From contig OX442314.1 in assembly GCA_949358305.1 (NCBI GenBank), positions 9,479,060-9,543,059 of the forward strand: a DNA stretch of 64,000 bases. The letters are read 5' to 3'. Numbering within the stretch: position 1 is the first letter of the stretch; each line of letters starts with the position of its first letter. A model generated the notes under the pieces. The model did no database searches, was not told where the DNA came from, and saw nothing but the letters and a program-made list of their open reading frames with translations. Shown here piece by piece: positions 1-10,700 of this stretch. This DNA is from Strigamia acuminata (taxonomy: Eukaryota > Arthropoda > Chilopoda > Geophilomorpha > Linotaeniidae). The translations under genes and the position numbers were made by a program.

Positions 1-91
1 TAATTTTTTTTACCTAATTCGTTTTAACGAATTCTCGTTATAACTAATCGATTCGTCCGGTCCCTTGCGATTCGTTATAAAGAGTTTCGAC

Positions 92-290
92 TGTAGTACT
101 TTTAAATTTTGAAAAAAATCGATTAAAATCATAGAAAGTTTGGAAAAATTTGAATGAAATCATAGAAATTTTGAAAAAATTTGAATGAAATCATGAAAAT
201 TTTGAAAAAATCGATTAAAATTATAGCAATTTTGAAAAAATCGATTAAAATTACAGAAATTTTGAAAAAATCGATTAAAATTATAGAAAT
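92..290. repeat. A-rich minisatellite, ~30-31 bp unit
   Basis: Imperfect head-to-tail copies of a unit combining a TTTTGAAAAAA tract, ATCGATTAAAA and a CATAGAAA-type link. The same vocabulary (GAAAAAATCGATTAAAA) recurs in repeats near 4.0-4.5, 17.2-17.6 and 23.9-24.4 kb, so these arrays are related. No gene is visible in bases 1-300. Confidence 0.85.
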
Positions 291-297
291 CATTTTT

Positions 298-490
298 TTC
301 AGCTAAAAAATCACTTTTTTCGGCTAAAAAAAATACTTTTTTCAGCTAAAAAATCACTTTCTTCAGCCAAAAAATCACTTTTTTCAGCCAAAAAATCACT
401 TTTTTCAGCCAAAAAACCACTTTTTTCAGCCAAAAAATCACTTTTTTCAGCCAAAAAATCACTTTTTTCAGCCAAAAAATCACTTTTTGC
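298..490. repeat. 21-bp minisatellite joined to copia ORF
   Basis: About nine copies of a 21-bp unit, CACTTTTTTCAGCCAAAAAAT. On the minus strand it stays in frame with the copia integrase fragment upstream and encodes repeated SDFLAEK heptapeptides, so an expanded repeat replaces the natural continuation of the integrase. A similar array lies at 15.8-16.25 kb. Confidence 0.85.
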
Positions 491-2250
491 ACAGGCGACA
501 TAACCTGTTTCTAGTTTGCACTCATTGAGAGCATTGAGAGCTTTAAAACAGGTGAAGCTCTGGGATTTCTCCTTCAAGAAATATGAAAATTTTATTCTCG
601 AGAAATTGTCCGTGAGAATCATTGCAAACTTTCTGCCCGACAGAGAAGGAACTTGAAAAGGTCCCATCAGCTCCACGTGGATGAGTTCCTGTGTCTTTTC
701 GGACTGCTTTCCGAAGCACGAAGAGCACTTTGGCAGTTGTTTGTCCTTAAACTTCAGTCCATGTACACAAGTACTGCCCCTGATCGCGCATATTGACAAG
801 TGTTTTTTGTCCAATATGGCATAAACGTTCGTGCCATAACTCCTTCCCAGTCATGTGCCCGGCTTTAGCCAGTGCCTTTCCTGCATGACACACGTCATCC
901 GCCAGGCATGCATTCTCATGCCATGTCTCCAACATGAACAAATTCCCACTATTGATACCTTCTGCAATGGTCTCGTCAGTCGGGTCAAGAACTTTAACGA
1001 TCTTCTCCTCAAAAAATACTTTATATTGTCGCGATGTCATATTAAAAATAGATAATAAGTTGCCCTTAAGATCAGAGACAAACAGGACGCCGAGCAGGGT
1101 AATTCTAGTCCATTCCAATCCCGACTTGCGACACTCGATGACTACGTCGCCTTTTCCCTTGACTAGTAGTTCCACTCCCTCCTTCGCGGTCGTAACAACC
1201 GTCTCGTCCTCTTCGAACATTACGAACCAGTCGCGTCTGCACGTTACATGCGCAGATGCTCCGGAGTTGAGCACCCACCCCGTCTGGCTGGCATCGTCTC
1301 CAAAAACCACGACAAAAGCGTGGTGTGGCAGTTTCTTGTCAATGTTCGCTTGCGTCGAACCGGCGATATAAGCATGATGCGGAACTTGGGCCTGCGCAAC
1401 CTTTGCCGCTTCTTTGGCTTGGCCCTTCTGTCGCTTTTCCAGGTGGCGTGCCCAGCAATCTTTTGCTATGTGGCCAGGTTTGCCGCATTCGTAGCAAGCC
1501 GCTTTACTCTCAGTCCGCGATTTCTTTTCGCCAGTGTTTTCCCGGCTATAGCTTGGAAAGCCGCCTTTGTAACCGTCCGGGGTCCTTGGGACGAATTCAA
1601 TTGGTCCTCGAAAAGCAACGCCCTTTGGAAATCGTCAACCGTTGCATCCGGTCAAGAGCGACAATCGCGCGGTAAGTGCGTGAATTTGGCATTCAGTCCC
1701 AGCAATGCATACAGAAAGACTTCCCGGTCTGTGGCGTCTCTCCCCACCGTCTTGGCTTTGGCTTGGATCGCCAAGGCCCGGTTCACGTAGCTTTCCACGT
1801 TCTCGTCTGCACGCATACGCAGTCTTCCCAATTCGACCCCGGCGTTGATCCGCTTCTCTACCATTGAAGCCGCATGTCGTGCCTTTATTTTTTCACCATC
1901 CTTTTGGCGTTCTTTAAATCGTGAGGACAACTATTTCGAGCGCTTCACTGTTTTGCTTGGACCACTGGTTATATGCCTTTTCCTTGGCATCAAAGTCCAC
2001 AGCTCCTTGAATTGGTTTTACTGGTTCATCGTCAGTGATTGCGCCACTCAGTCCTTTTGCAGATAAAAGCGCTTCGCGTTTATACTGCCGGACAAAGTAA
2101 TTGTCCACATTCAACTGGTCAATCCTGTTGAGTGATCCGCCCGCAATTGCGTCGGCCATCGTTAAAGACATTTGGAATGTTCCGCATTTCAATTCTGTTA
2201 TGTTAATTTGTGACGCTGCCGATTGCAGCTCCACCTGTGTCGTACACACG
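491..2250 (-). pseudogene. Ty1/copia gag-pol remnant (copy 1)
   Basis: Broken minus-strand gag-pol reading from 2250 down. It holds a copia gag N-terminus (2249-1914) and a second gag block (1930-1652), then a CCHC knuckle CYECGKPGHIAKDC near 1495. The protease-like segment follows, but its catalytic DSGA is NSGA (WVLNSGAS), and then a GAG-pre-integrase block (LWHERLCHIG). The integrase start (HVELMGP, ILTDNFSR; 814-490) ends abruptly in the 21-bp minisatellite. Several frame breaks and the lost aspartate make it dead. It is close kin to the remnants at 4.5-5.1 and 13.6-15.4 kb. Confidence 0.85.
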
Positions 2251-2399
2251 AATAAAGCACTTATGCAAATAAGCTCTCAATCAAAGGTCGTGTCCCGAGT
2301 CCACTCCTTCCGAATCCATCACCATCAATTCAAAACTCAATCAAAGAACATTTCAACCCCGCGCTTTATTAGAGACCCATGGTTTAGGGGGGGCCTGTG

Positions 2400-2772
2400 C
2401 ACTAAAAGAGGAAATACGACATTACACTTAATCCGAAAAATAACCGGCGAATGCACATATCGGATTTTAAATCAGTCAACCGGATTCGGAGAAGATAGAG
2501 GTCAAACATGATTTTATTGTATATTCTTATCGCTATTTAACATGTATTTTAACAGTCAGCAATCAATTCATTTCAAAGATTAACTCAAATATTAAACCTT
2601 ACAGTGTCTCATAAAATCAATTGAATAGAAACAACTAAACTCTATTCATATTTCATACATGCCCATTAAATTTAATTACGACACTCTCTCTTTCCATAAA
2701 TACCGTAGCGCAAACTACGTCAGTCACATCCGGCAAAGAAAATCTCGAGTCAACTTTTCTCTACCGCCCAAA
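2400..2772 (+). promoter_or_regulatory. Conserved upstream block and core promoter of peptide gene A1
   Basis: The ~370 bp before the A1 start are shared, with decreasing similarity, by all five cysteine-rich peptide genes. A CATAAATA TATA-like box lies at 2695-2702 and TCAGTC, the arthropod initiator consensus, at 2720-2725. That 25-nt separation places the likely transcription start near 2722 and makes the in-frame upstream ATG at 2659 untranscribed. The block is repeated at 12007-12233 and, less perfectly, before the genes at 16546, 18498 and 22761. Confidence 0.6.
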
Positions 2773-3160
2773 ATGAAATATTTAACCATCTTGTCCCTTG
2801 TAATGCTGTGCTTCATGCTTACCGGTAAGTCATACCCCTTTACGGTAAAAAAAATCTGTAGCTCTACTAAATATTTCTGAAAGTGCTGACAATGCATCTA
2901 ATCCAACGATGGTAAAGTATTAAAGTCATCACTGAGCATTGAATTATTTCCTCTGTTTAGAAGTGACGGCTTACACAAAAATAGACTGTGCGATTCATCT
3001 TTGCAAACAGTATTGCGGCTCGAAAAAGAAGGGTCTTGGGGCTAAATGTAACCCCACCGGTGAATGCGTGTGCGACCACATGTGCGCAGGGCCCAAAAAG
3101 GATCCAAAGTGTCACGAACACAAGACGACCACACCAGAAACACCAACGGGAGCGCCGTAA
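2773..3160 (+). CDS. Secreted 8-cysteine defensin-like peptide, copy A1
   Basis: Two exons, 2773-2824 and 2961-3160, with a 136-bp GT..AG intron; 83 aa. Exon 1 gives most of a signal peptide (MKYLTILSLVMLCFMLT) and the split codon plus EVTA complete it. Exon 2 carries the mature region with cysteines spaced C-x4-C-x3-C-x10-C-x5-C-x-C-x3-C-x8-C. The CxxxC, GxKC and CxC elements are those of the CS-alpha-beta fold (arthropod defensins, scorpion-toxin-like peptides); the assignment rests on spacing alone. The mature core is lysine-rich and ends in a T/P-rich tail. AATAAA signals follow at about 3194 and 3212. The coding sequence is identical to copy A2 at 12.23 kb. Function (antimicrobial, venom or other) cannot be decided from sequence. 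Confidence 0.8.
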
Positions 3161-3560
3161 GAATGATAATGAAAACAATTTGAAAAATCAATGAATAAAT
3201 GTTCTAGATGAAATAAAAATTTTAAAAATGATTACGGAGTTTGTTTTCAAGTTTGATTCATTTACTTTGTGTCACAGCGTTGTTGGAATTTGTGGAGTAG
3301 AAAGGTGAGAGACAATCTATTCCCTGGTGGAAAAGACGGGTGACTGCACGAAGCCGCCATCTTTGAGGCTTTTTCTGTCACTAGTTCACAGGTTTGTCAT
3401 GGGGCCGCAACGATCGTGCGGGATATTCGATTTGTATTATGTTGCTATCTACGATGTACAGTATCGATTATCCGGACTAATTGGGAGACATAGGTGTTCG
3501 TAAAACCGATTTGTTTGTATAATCGAGCATTTAGGGTTATACACACACTGTACTGCATAT
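3161..3560 (+). other. 3' UTR and conserved downstream block of peptide gene A1
   Basis: Begins with the 3' UTR (two AATAAA signals), then a conserved non-coding block containing GATTACGGAGTTTG that is found after every family member (3.2, 12.7, 16.9, 21.4 and 23.6 kb). The duplicated unit is therefore larger than the gene. No further ORF is credible. Confidence 0.6.
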
Positions 3561-3599
3561 GAAAATAAAAAGCAAGAGCCGACCAAACATGGATAAAAG

Positions 3600-3930
3600 T
3601 CGTCAGAACATTCAAAATCGATTAAAAATATGTAAAAATCGATTAAAAATATGTAAAAATCGATTAAAAATATGTAAAAATCGATTAAAAATATGTAAAA
3701 ATCGATTAAAAATATGTAAAAATCGATTAAAAATATGTAAAAATCGATTAAAAATATGTAAAAATCGATTAAAAATATGTAAAAATCGATTAAAAATATG
3801 TAAAAATCGATTAAAAATATGTAAAAATCGATTAAAACTCGGTTTAAAACGATAAAAAACGGTTAAAAACGATAAAAATCGGTTAAAAACGATGAAAATC
3901 GGTTAAAAACGATAAAAAAATCGCTTACTG
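3600..3930. repeat. 21-bp A-tract minisatellite
   Basis: About eleven nearly perfect copies of AAAAATCGATTAAAAATATG plus T (21 bp), then a shorter run of AAACGATAAAAATCGGTT units. Each 21-bp unit has two A5 tracts about 10-11 bp apart. The + strand ORF through it is an artefact of the 21-bp period. Confidence 0.9.
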
Positions 3931-4019
3931 CTGTTCGGATAACCGATCGTGCGTATAACCGGTGTTCTGATAAAAGGTGCTCTACTGTATTGCGATTTGC
4001 GATATATTTCTTCCAAATG

Positions 4020-4495
4020 AATTAGTATTTTTAAAATATTGAAAAAAATCAATTAAAATCATAGAAATTTTGGAAAAAACGATTACGGCAAAATCATAGA
4101 AATTTTGGAAAAAACGATTACGGTAAAATCATAGAAATTTTAGAAAAAACGATTACGGTAAAATCATAGAAATTATGGAAAAAACGATTAAAATCATAGA
4201 AATTTTGAAAAAAAATCGATTAAAATTATAGAAATTTTGGAAAAAACGATTACGGTAAAATCATAGAAATTATGGAAAAAACGATTAAAATCATAGAAAT
4301 TTTGAAAAAAAATCGATTAAAATCATAGAAATTTTGAAAAAAAATCGATTAAAATCATAGAAATTTTGGAAAAAACGATTACGGTAAAATCATAAAAATT
4401 TTAGAAAAAACGATTACGGTAAAATCATAGAAATTATGAAAAAAAATCGATTAAAATCATAGAAATTTTGAAAAAATCGATTAAAATTAAAAAAA
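4020..4495. repeat. Compound A-rich minisatellite (32/35-bp units)
   Basis: Alternating units built from CATAGAAATTTTGGAAAAAA followed either by CGATTACGGTAAAAT (about 35 bp) or by ATCGATTAAAAT (about 32 bp). Imperfect, higher-order arrangement. No gene. Confidence 0.8.
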
Positions 4496-4499
4496 TCAC

Positions 4500-5060
4500 G
4501 TTTTGCCGTTCTTGAATCCCAGGCAACACACTGCTTGTTGTTCGGAAATCGTGACGACAATTATCCCGAGCGCTTCAATGTTTTGCTTGGACCACTGGTT
4601 ATATGCCTTTTCCTTGGCATCAAAGTCCACAGTTCCTTGAATCGGTTTTTCCGGTTCATCGTCAGTGATTGCGCCAATCAGTCCTTTTGCAGATAACAGC
4701 GCTTCGAGTTTATACTGCCGGACTACTGCTGGTCAATTCTGTTGAGTGATCCGCCCGCAATTGCGTCGGCCATCGTGGAAGAAGATCGTGATCGATGTAA
4801 AATCGCGAGTCCGAAAAATAATCCTTGCCTTTTCTCCAATTTGAAACGGCCGTTTGGGCGCGTCAATGTCTTCGAAATCTCTCAAAAATTGCTCACCGGG
4901 CGATAGAAAGTGCTTCTTCAGCAAAAACTAATTCTTTGTTGGATTTGAAAGAGTCGAAAGACAGTTTGGAGAAACTCGAACTCAGTATTTTTACTAACGC
5001 CAATGTAACGGCAAAGTAAAATAACGACACCAGTCGTCTATAATGTATTTCGCTTAGCGC
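4500..5060 (-). pseudogene. Copia 5'-end fragment (copy 2)
   Basis: Minus-strand match to the gag N-terminus of the copia remnants at 1.9-2.25 and 15.1-15.4 kb, followed (towards higher coordinates) by a leader-like region that recurs at 15430-15770. Frame is broken and the rest of the element is absent. An upstream-block copy of the peptide-gene duplication follows at 5190. Confidence 0.7.
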
Positions 5061-5532
5061 GTTGAGCATGCGCAATTATCCAACAAAAATTCAATTTTGT
5101 ACCCAAGAATTCAAAATTTATTATTTTCTAAGGCCACATTTAAGACAATTGGAATGTTCCGCATTCCAATTCTTTAAGTTAATTTGTGACGCTGCCGATT
5201 GCAGCTCCACCTGTGTCGTATCGTACATATCAATAAAGCACTTATGCAAATAATCTCTCAATCAAAAGTCGTGTCCCGAGTCCACTCCTTCCGAATCCAA
5301 CACCATCAATTCGAAACTCAATCAAAGAACATTTCAACCCCGCGCTTTATTAGAGACCCATGGTTTAAGGGGGGGGGGGGGGCTGTGCACAAAAAGAGGA
5401 AATACGACATTACACTTAATCCGAAAAATAACCGGCGAATGCACATATCGGATTTTAAATCAGTCAACCGGATTCGGAGAATGATTTTATTGTACATTCT
5501 TATCATCGCTATTTAACATGTATTTTAACAGT
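5061..5532 (+). other. Duplicated upstream block interrupted by the Pao element
   Basis: From about 5190 to 5532 the sequence repeats 2210-2540 (left of gene A1) almost base for base. It breaks at the Pao insertion, and the remainder of the block resumes at 12007. It includes a run of 13 G near 5370 not present at that length in the first copy. Intact, this block leads into gene A2. Confidence 0.75.
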
Positions 5533-5534
5533 TT

Positions 5535-6099
5535 TGAAATGCAATAATGATATTGCGGATTATTAATTAGTTCCCTGAATAACAATAGCAAACTTCAAAT
5601 TATTGTGTAAAGTTGTGAGAAATAAAAAAGCTTGACTTGTCTACTCAAAACTTCTTCAAGACTAGTTTATTTTCAGAGAGCAATAAAAGAGAGAAAATTC
5701 ATGACAAGGAAAAAATAACACTTAATACAGCACACTAATAAGATATGACGCTCTACATTGAGGGGAGAGCAAAGATGTTTGTGTTTGGGTAATAAAAATG
5801 CAACACCCTAATTGCAGGAATGTGAGAGAAACTCACACTCTGCTAAACAAAGTTACAGTTTCAAAGAAGGTCAAATAAAATAGAAGAAAGTTGGATAAAA
5901 TATAAGTAAATCAAATAAAATATAAGTAAATCAAATAAAATATGAATAAATCAAATAAAGTATAAGTAAATCAAATAAAATATAAGTAAATCAAATAAAA
6001 TATAAGTAAATCAAATAAAATACAAGAAGGTTAAATAGAATATAGGTAAATCAAATAAAATGCAAGAAAGTCACATGTAAAACCCAGTGGGTTTTCACA
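5535..6099 (-). repeat. Pao 3' LTR
   Basis: In element orientation it starts TGTGAAAACCC and ends GCATTTCA. It carries about nine copies of a 20-bp unit (TAAGTAAATCAAATAAAATA) that supply many possible AATAAA signals. Its first bases also supply the TGA stop of the integrase ORF (6097-6095). Confidence 0.9.
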
Positions 6100-7732
6100 C
6101 TCCCGGCGGCGCAGAACTAGAATGAACTTCCATTTTAATCAAACGCTGAACAGGTCGCCGAAATTTGTTACCATTAGGCATTAGCAGCTCGCATGAACGT
6201 GTCACACCATCTCTACTGGGGTGTATACTGATAACACGTGCCATCTTCCAATTAACTCTTGATTTTAACAAATCTTCCACTAACACTACATCTCCCGATT
6301 GGAGCTGACTAGTATTTGGTTTTCCCACTTGTCTTTTCAAGTCGACCAAATACTCACGAGACCATCGTCGCCAAAAGTCCATTAAAACGTGTTGACGTCT
6401 TTTCCACTGGTGAATAAACGATTTCTGAGTTGGTTCGTTCGACGCAGCGTCTTCGGCAGACGGTAAAATGTTTAGGCTGATCCCTGTTAAAAAGTGGGCC
6501 GGTGTGAGAGCTTCGGGTTCATTTGGCGCATCATAGACGTAAGTAATGGGTCTTTTGTTTATGATGGCTTCTACCTGGGTGAGCAAAGTTTCCAATTGAA
6601 AGAAGTTGAGAGAGGCTAATCCAATCGTTTTTTTTAAACAAGATTTGACAGTCTGGATCATCCTCTCCCAAAATCCTCCCCACCAAAGAGCATTTTCAAC
6701 GATGAACTTCCACTCAATCCCCTTTTGAGTTAGGAAATTGCGCACAGAGTCGTCTCTTGTATTTCGCAGTAAAGCGCACAGTTCACGGTTTGTACGGTGG
6801 AACGTCGTCCCGTTGTCACTGTAGATAGTTTTGGGCATTCCGCGTCGGCTGATGAAGCGTTCCAACACACCCACGAGATCTGAAGTGGTGAGCGATGGAA
6901 TTAATTCAAGGTGTACCGCTCGGATATTGGCGCAGGTGAAGAGAGCAATGTATGCTTTGGTCTTCCTTCCACGTACGACGATTGGGCCGGCGAAATCGAC
7001 TCCGGTGATGGCGAATGGGCTGCATCGTGACACTCGATCAAAAGGTAGTTGTCCGGGTACCTCTCTCATCAGTCGTCCATTTATTCGTTTACAAGTCACG
7101 CATTTTTTTATGATTGCCTTCAAGGTTCTCCTTGCGGATGCCGTCCAGTAATTCTGACGGAAATGTGCCAAGGTGGCCGTCAAACCGCAATGGAAAACCT
7201 GAGAGTGTGAAAACGATAAAATCAATTTAGTGAGTGTGTGATTGGATGGGAGGAGCACGGGGGGTTTTGCTGTGATAACGTCTTTTGAGTTGCTGAGTCG
7301 AGTGTGTAACTTCAGCACTCCGGAGTCGTCCAGAAAAACGTCTAAGTTCTGTAGTTTTGAACCGGTCAGTGGTTTTTCATTTTGAAGCTGTGTCATCTCG
7401 ACTCCGTAGTTCTCTCGCTGTGCAGCTCGGATTAGTGTCGTCTCGGCCCGCTCGAGTTCGGTGACGGTCAACGGTCCTTGAACTCTATTTGAGGTGTCGA
7501 CGGTCCGTGTATTGGCCGCAAATCTCAGCATCCAAGCCGTGACGCGTCGTAAGCGAGTGAACGAACTAAATTTAGAGAAAATAAAGTCTGCATTAATGAT
7601 TTGGAGGGACTCGACGTGAGTTTCGATGTCGTCTTCGTCTGACTCGTCCGCTATTTCCACTTGAGAACTCGGCCAATCGTCACGAGAGCCTCGCATCCAG
7701 TCTGGTCCGCTCCACCACAGCTGGTCGGTCAT
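6095..7732 (-). CDS. Pao pol C-terminal part: RNase H end, integrase
   Basis: 545 codons on the minus strand from ATG 7732. After an N-terminal spacer comes the zinc-binding region (CVTCKR preceded by HCGLTATLAHFRQNYW), then the DDE integrase core with GVDFAG, YSDNGTTF and a glutamate in FIVENALWWGGFWERM. This ORF is the natural continuation of the ORF at 7759-11379: the words DNPADRLTRG just upstream lie in its frame. A single-base indel near 7800 splits the polyprotein, so the ATG is probably internal rather than a true start. The stop codon lies in the LTR. Confidence 0.85.
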   Translation of the reverse strand: MTDQLWWSGPDWMRGSRDDWPSSQVEIADESDEDDIETHVESLQIINADFIFSKFSSFTRLRRVTAWMLRFAANTRTVDTSNRVQGPLTVTELERAETTLIRAAQRENYGVEMTQLQNEKPLTGSKLQNLDVFLDDSGVLKLHTRLSNSKDVITAKPPVLLPSNHTLTKLILSFSHSQVFHCGLTATLAHFRQNYWTASARRTLKAIIKKCVTCKRINGRLMREVPGQLPFDRVSRCSPFAITGVDFAGPIVVRGRKTKAYIALFTCANIRAVHLELIPSLTTSDLVGVLERFISRRGMPKTIYSDNGTTFHRTNRELCALLRNTRDDSVRNFLTQKGIEWKFIVENALWWGGFWERMIQTVKSCLKKTIGLASLNFFQLETLLTQVEAIINKRPITYVYDAPNEPEALTPAHFLTGISLNILPSAEDAASNEPTQKSFIHQWKRRQHVLMDFWRRWSREYLVDLKRQVGKPNTSQLQSGDVVLVEDLLKSRVNWKMARVISIHPSRDGVTRSCELLMPNGNKFRRPVQRLIKMEVHSSSAPPGV

Positions 7733-7758
7733 TAATTCGTCGACTGTTAAACCGCGTG

Positions 7759-10700
7759 TTAAACGGTCAGCAGGATTGTCTGTGCCCGGTACGTGTCGGT
7801 TTTTGACTTTTCGCGGATCTCCAACACTCTATTCTGTATGAATGTCGGCGGCCTTTTAGCTGTGTTGCGGATCCAATGTATGCATATTTGGGAGTCGGTC
7901 CAGTAATGTATTTCACAGCATCTCGTCACCTCTTTAATTTGGTCGGCCATGCGGACTGCCACCAAGGCCCCCATCAGTTCCAATTTTGGCAACGTTAACG
8001 CTTTGACTGGAGCCACCCTACATTTAGAAAAAATAAAAAACGAATTGATTAAATCTTCCGTGGTGTCTTGAATGTAGGCGACAGCGCCGTACGCCTTGGG
8101 GCTTGCATCGGAAAAAATATGGATCTCGCAGTTCATTTCATTCTTCACTCCCAGCCATTTTGGAATTTGAAATTCGCTCAGTTTTGGAATTTGAAATTCG
8201 CTCAGTTTTGGAATTTGTTCTGCCCATTTAATCCAGTTGAGTCTAAGAGCTTCATCCAATATTTCATCCCATTCCAATTTTCTTAGCCAAAGTGATTGGA
8301 AAAATATCCTGGCGGTGACGGTGAATGGTGTGACGAATCCGAGTGGGTCGAATATCTGGGCGGAAATTTGGACTACTTCTCTTTTCGTCACTGTTTTACT
8401 GTCTACGCTCGATATGTTTTCTATTTGTAGACTTAGTTTGTCCGAAGTCGGGTCCCATTTCAGTCCCAGCACTTTGGATTCCTCATTTGACGTCACCTTT
8501 GCATCCGCAGGATCTTCCTTTCTGAATATTTTGCGCAGTTCAGGAGAATTAGTCTGCCATTTTACTAGTTGCATGCCGGCTGATGAGAGCATTTCGCGAG
8601 CTTGTTCGAATGTTTTCACTGCCTGGTCAATGTCATCCACTGATGTAATCAGGTCGTCCACGTACAGAAATCGACTGAGTAGTTCATACGTGGCAGGATA
8701 TTTGTCTTTGTAGATCTTGATGTGGCGTTTGATGGTCGCGTTCAATAGGAAGGGGCTAGGTGTAGCGCCGAAGAGAACACGCGTTTGGCGTAAAATTCGA
8801 ATTTTGGCTCGTCCTGTTCCGTCCCAGTCTGCGCAAACCCATAGAAAACGTGTCACGTCTCGATCTTTGACTTCAATTTCGATCATGTGGAACGCCTTGC
8901 GAATATCCGATGTCTCAGCGATTTTTCGTAGTCTAAATTTCATCAATACAACAATTAAGGATGGCAGAAAATTTATACCTTTAGATAGGCAATCGTTCAG
9001 TGATAGCTGTCCCTTCCGATGGGCTGACGCGTCGAACACGATTCTCAGTTTTGTTGTGACTCGCTCTTCCTTTATTATTGGCTTGTGTGGCATGTAATAA
9101 ATTGGATTGGACGTGTCTCCGGTCACTTCTTCAACGATGCCCTGTTCTAGTTGTTCCTCGATGACCTTCTTATATTCCAGGTATAAGTTGGGCTGTCGTC
9201 GGAATTTTCTGAGCAGGTTTAGGAAACGTTGTTCGGCAACTGCAAAATTGTCTTCGAGTTCGTTGCTGTCGACTATCCATGGCAGTGCTACTGAGTAATT
9301 CTTTGTTGTCCATCGGATTGACTCGTCAAATTTACGCAGAACTTCAGCTTCATCTGTGTCTGTCATTGACTCGTGCTGGACTCCGATGGCCTCCAATTCC
9401 CAGAGTTTCTTCATAATATCATCTGTAGAACGCACAAGAGTTATTCGATTAGTTCTCACCGTTGATGCCAGGATGTGTACGCCATTGGTTGTCTGTCCGT
9501 GTAGTGTCCACCCAAAATTTGTGTTAACCGCTATTAAGTTGTCCTCGATGAATTTGGTTCTTTTAGTCGTAATCTTCCAGTAGTTGTCGACTCCGATCAA
9601 CAAATCCACCTCGTCGGAATGTAGGGCCACCTGTTTGCATGCTACTTGGACTCCTTTCTCCTCTAATTTCTTGTTTAGGTACTCATTCGGGACTTCGCAG
9701 GGTGTTGACGTCACGTGTGAGATCTCCACGGCTTCGATTGTGATGCGAGGCGTCTCGGCGTGCGTTGGAGTGAGAGTCAATTCCACCTTGTTGTGGACTC
9801 CAGTCGTCGGCTCGCGACCAAACACGGACAAAGTCATTTGCTCAGTTCCTATAATTTTTAGATTTAACTTTCTTGACAGGTCAGTTCTTATAAATGTCCG
9901 TTGTGCCCCGCCATCGACGTAACACACGGCTGGTTTTGTTATTTTTTCACCAATCACGTTTACCATCATTACCATCAAAAACTCGTATTTTTTATCGATT
10001 CTACTCACGACGGCAGAGGTGTGTACTTTTGGCGCAGTGTTTTCGATTGGGTTGACTCGTGGTTGATCGCAGATTTGCGTGTGATGTAGGCCGCCGCATC
10101 GGAAACACTTCATGGTGGTGCGGCATTCTTCAGTTTTATGAGGTGTTTTGCCTAAACATCTCATACATGTTCCTTGCGCTTGAATTTTCCTTCTTCGCTC
10201 TTCCACCGTGAGTGGGCACGTTTTTCGGCTGTGTTCACTGGAAGAGCAGAATTGACATTTATTCATTACCACCGAGAGTGAGTTAACGGAGCTCTCCTTG
10301 GCTCCTCCTCTGCGTCGATGTGGCTTCCCCTTCGAATCTCCGCTTCTTTTGGCCGGGTCAGTTGGCGCGGGTGTTTTGATCGTTTTTTGTTGGTTTATCA
10401 TCATTTCGTATCGATTCTCCTTTAACAAAAATTCTCGTACCCACGACATTAATCTGATTACCGATCGTTTGCCCTCGCAGTCGTCGTCGTATTTTCGCAT
10501 CACGGTCCTCGGAATGGCTGCGGCCAAGACGGGAAACAGCATGCGTTGGATTTCTACGAGCGGGACCTCGATATTCGACAAGTTTTCCACGTTTATTTCC
10601 ACGTGACGTTGAAGTTTTTGTAGTTCAACAATGTCTCGTTCACTACTAATGATTGGCAAATTTAATAAGTTTGACAAAAACCTGTTTTCTAATACTGCCC

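Noticed and set aside
2659-2772. Upstream in-frame ATG giving a longer peptide N-terminus (also at 12114 and 18387)
   Set aside because: It lies upstream of the TATA-initiator pair and would bury the signal peptide; the downstream ATG begins a clean signal sequence conserved in all copies.
2957-3178. 73-aa minus-strand ORF opposite peptide exon 2 (also 12418-12639)
   Set aside because: Antisense shadow of the cysteine-rich exon; no independent signals and it is not maintained in the other copies.
7798-7806. Programmed frameshift in Pao pol
   Set aside because: The A5 run is not in X XXY YYZ phase and there is no obvious downstream stem; a one-base mutation is simpler.
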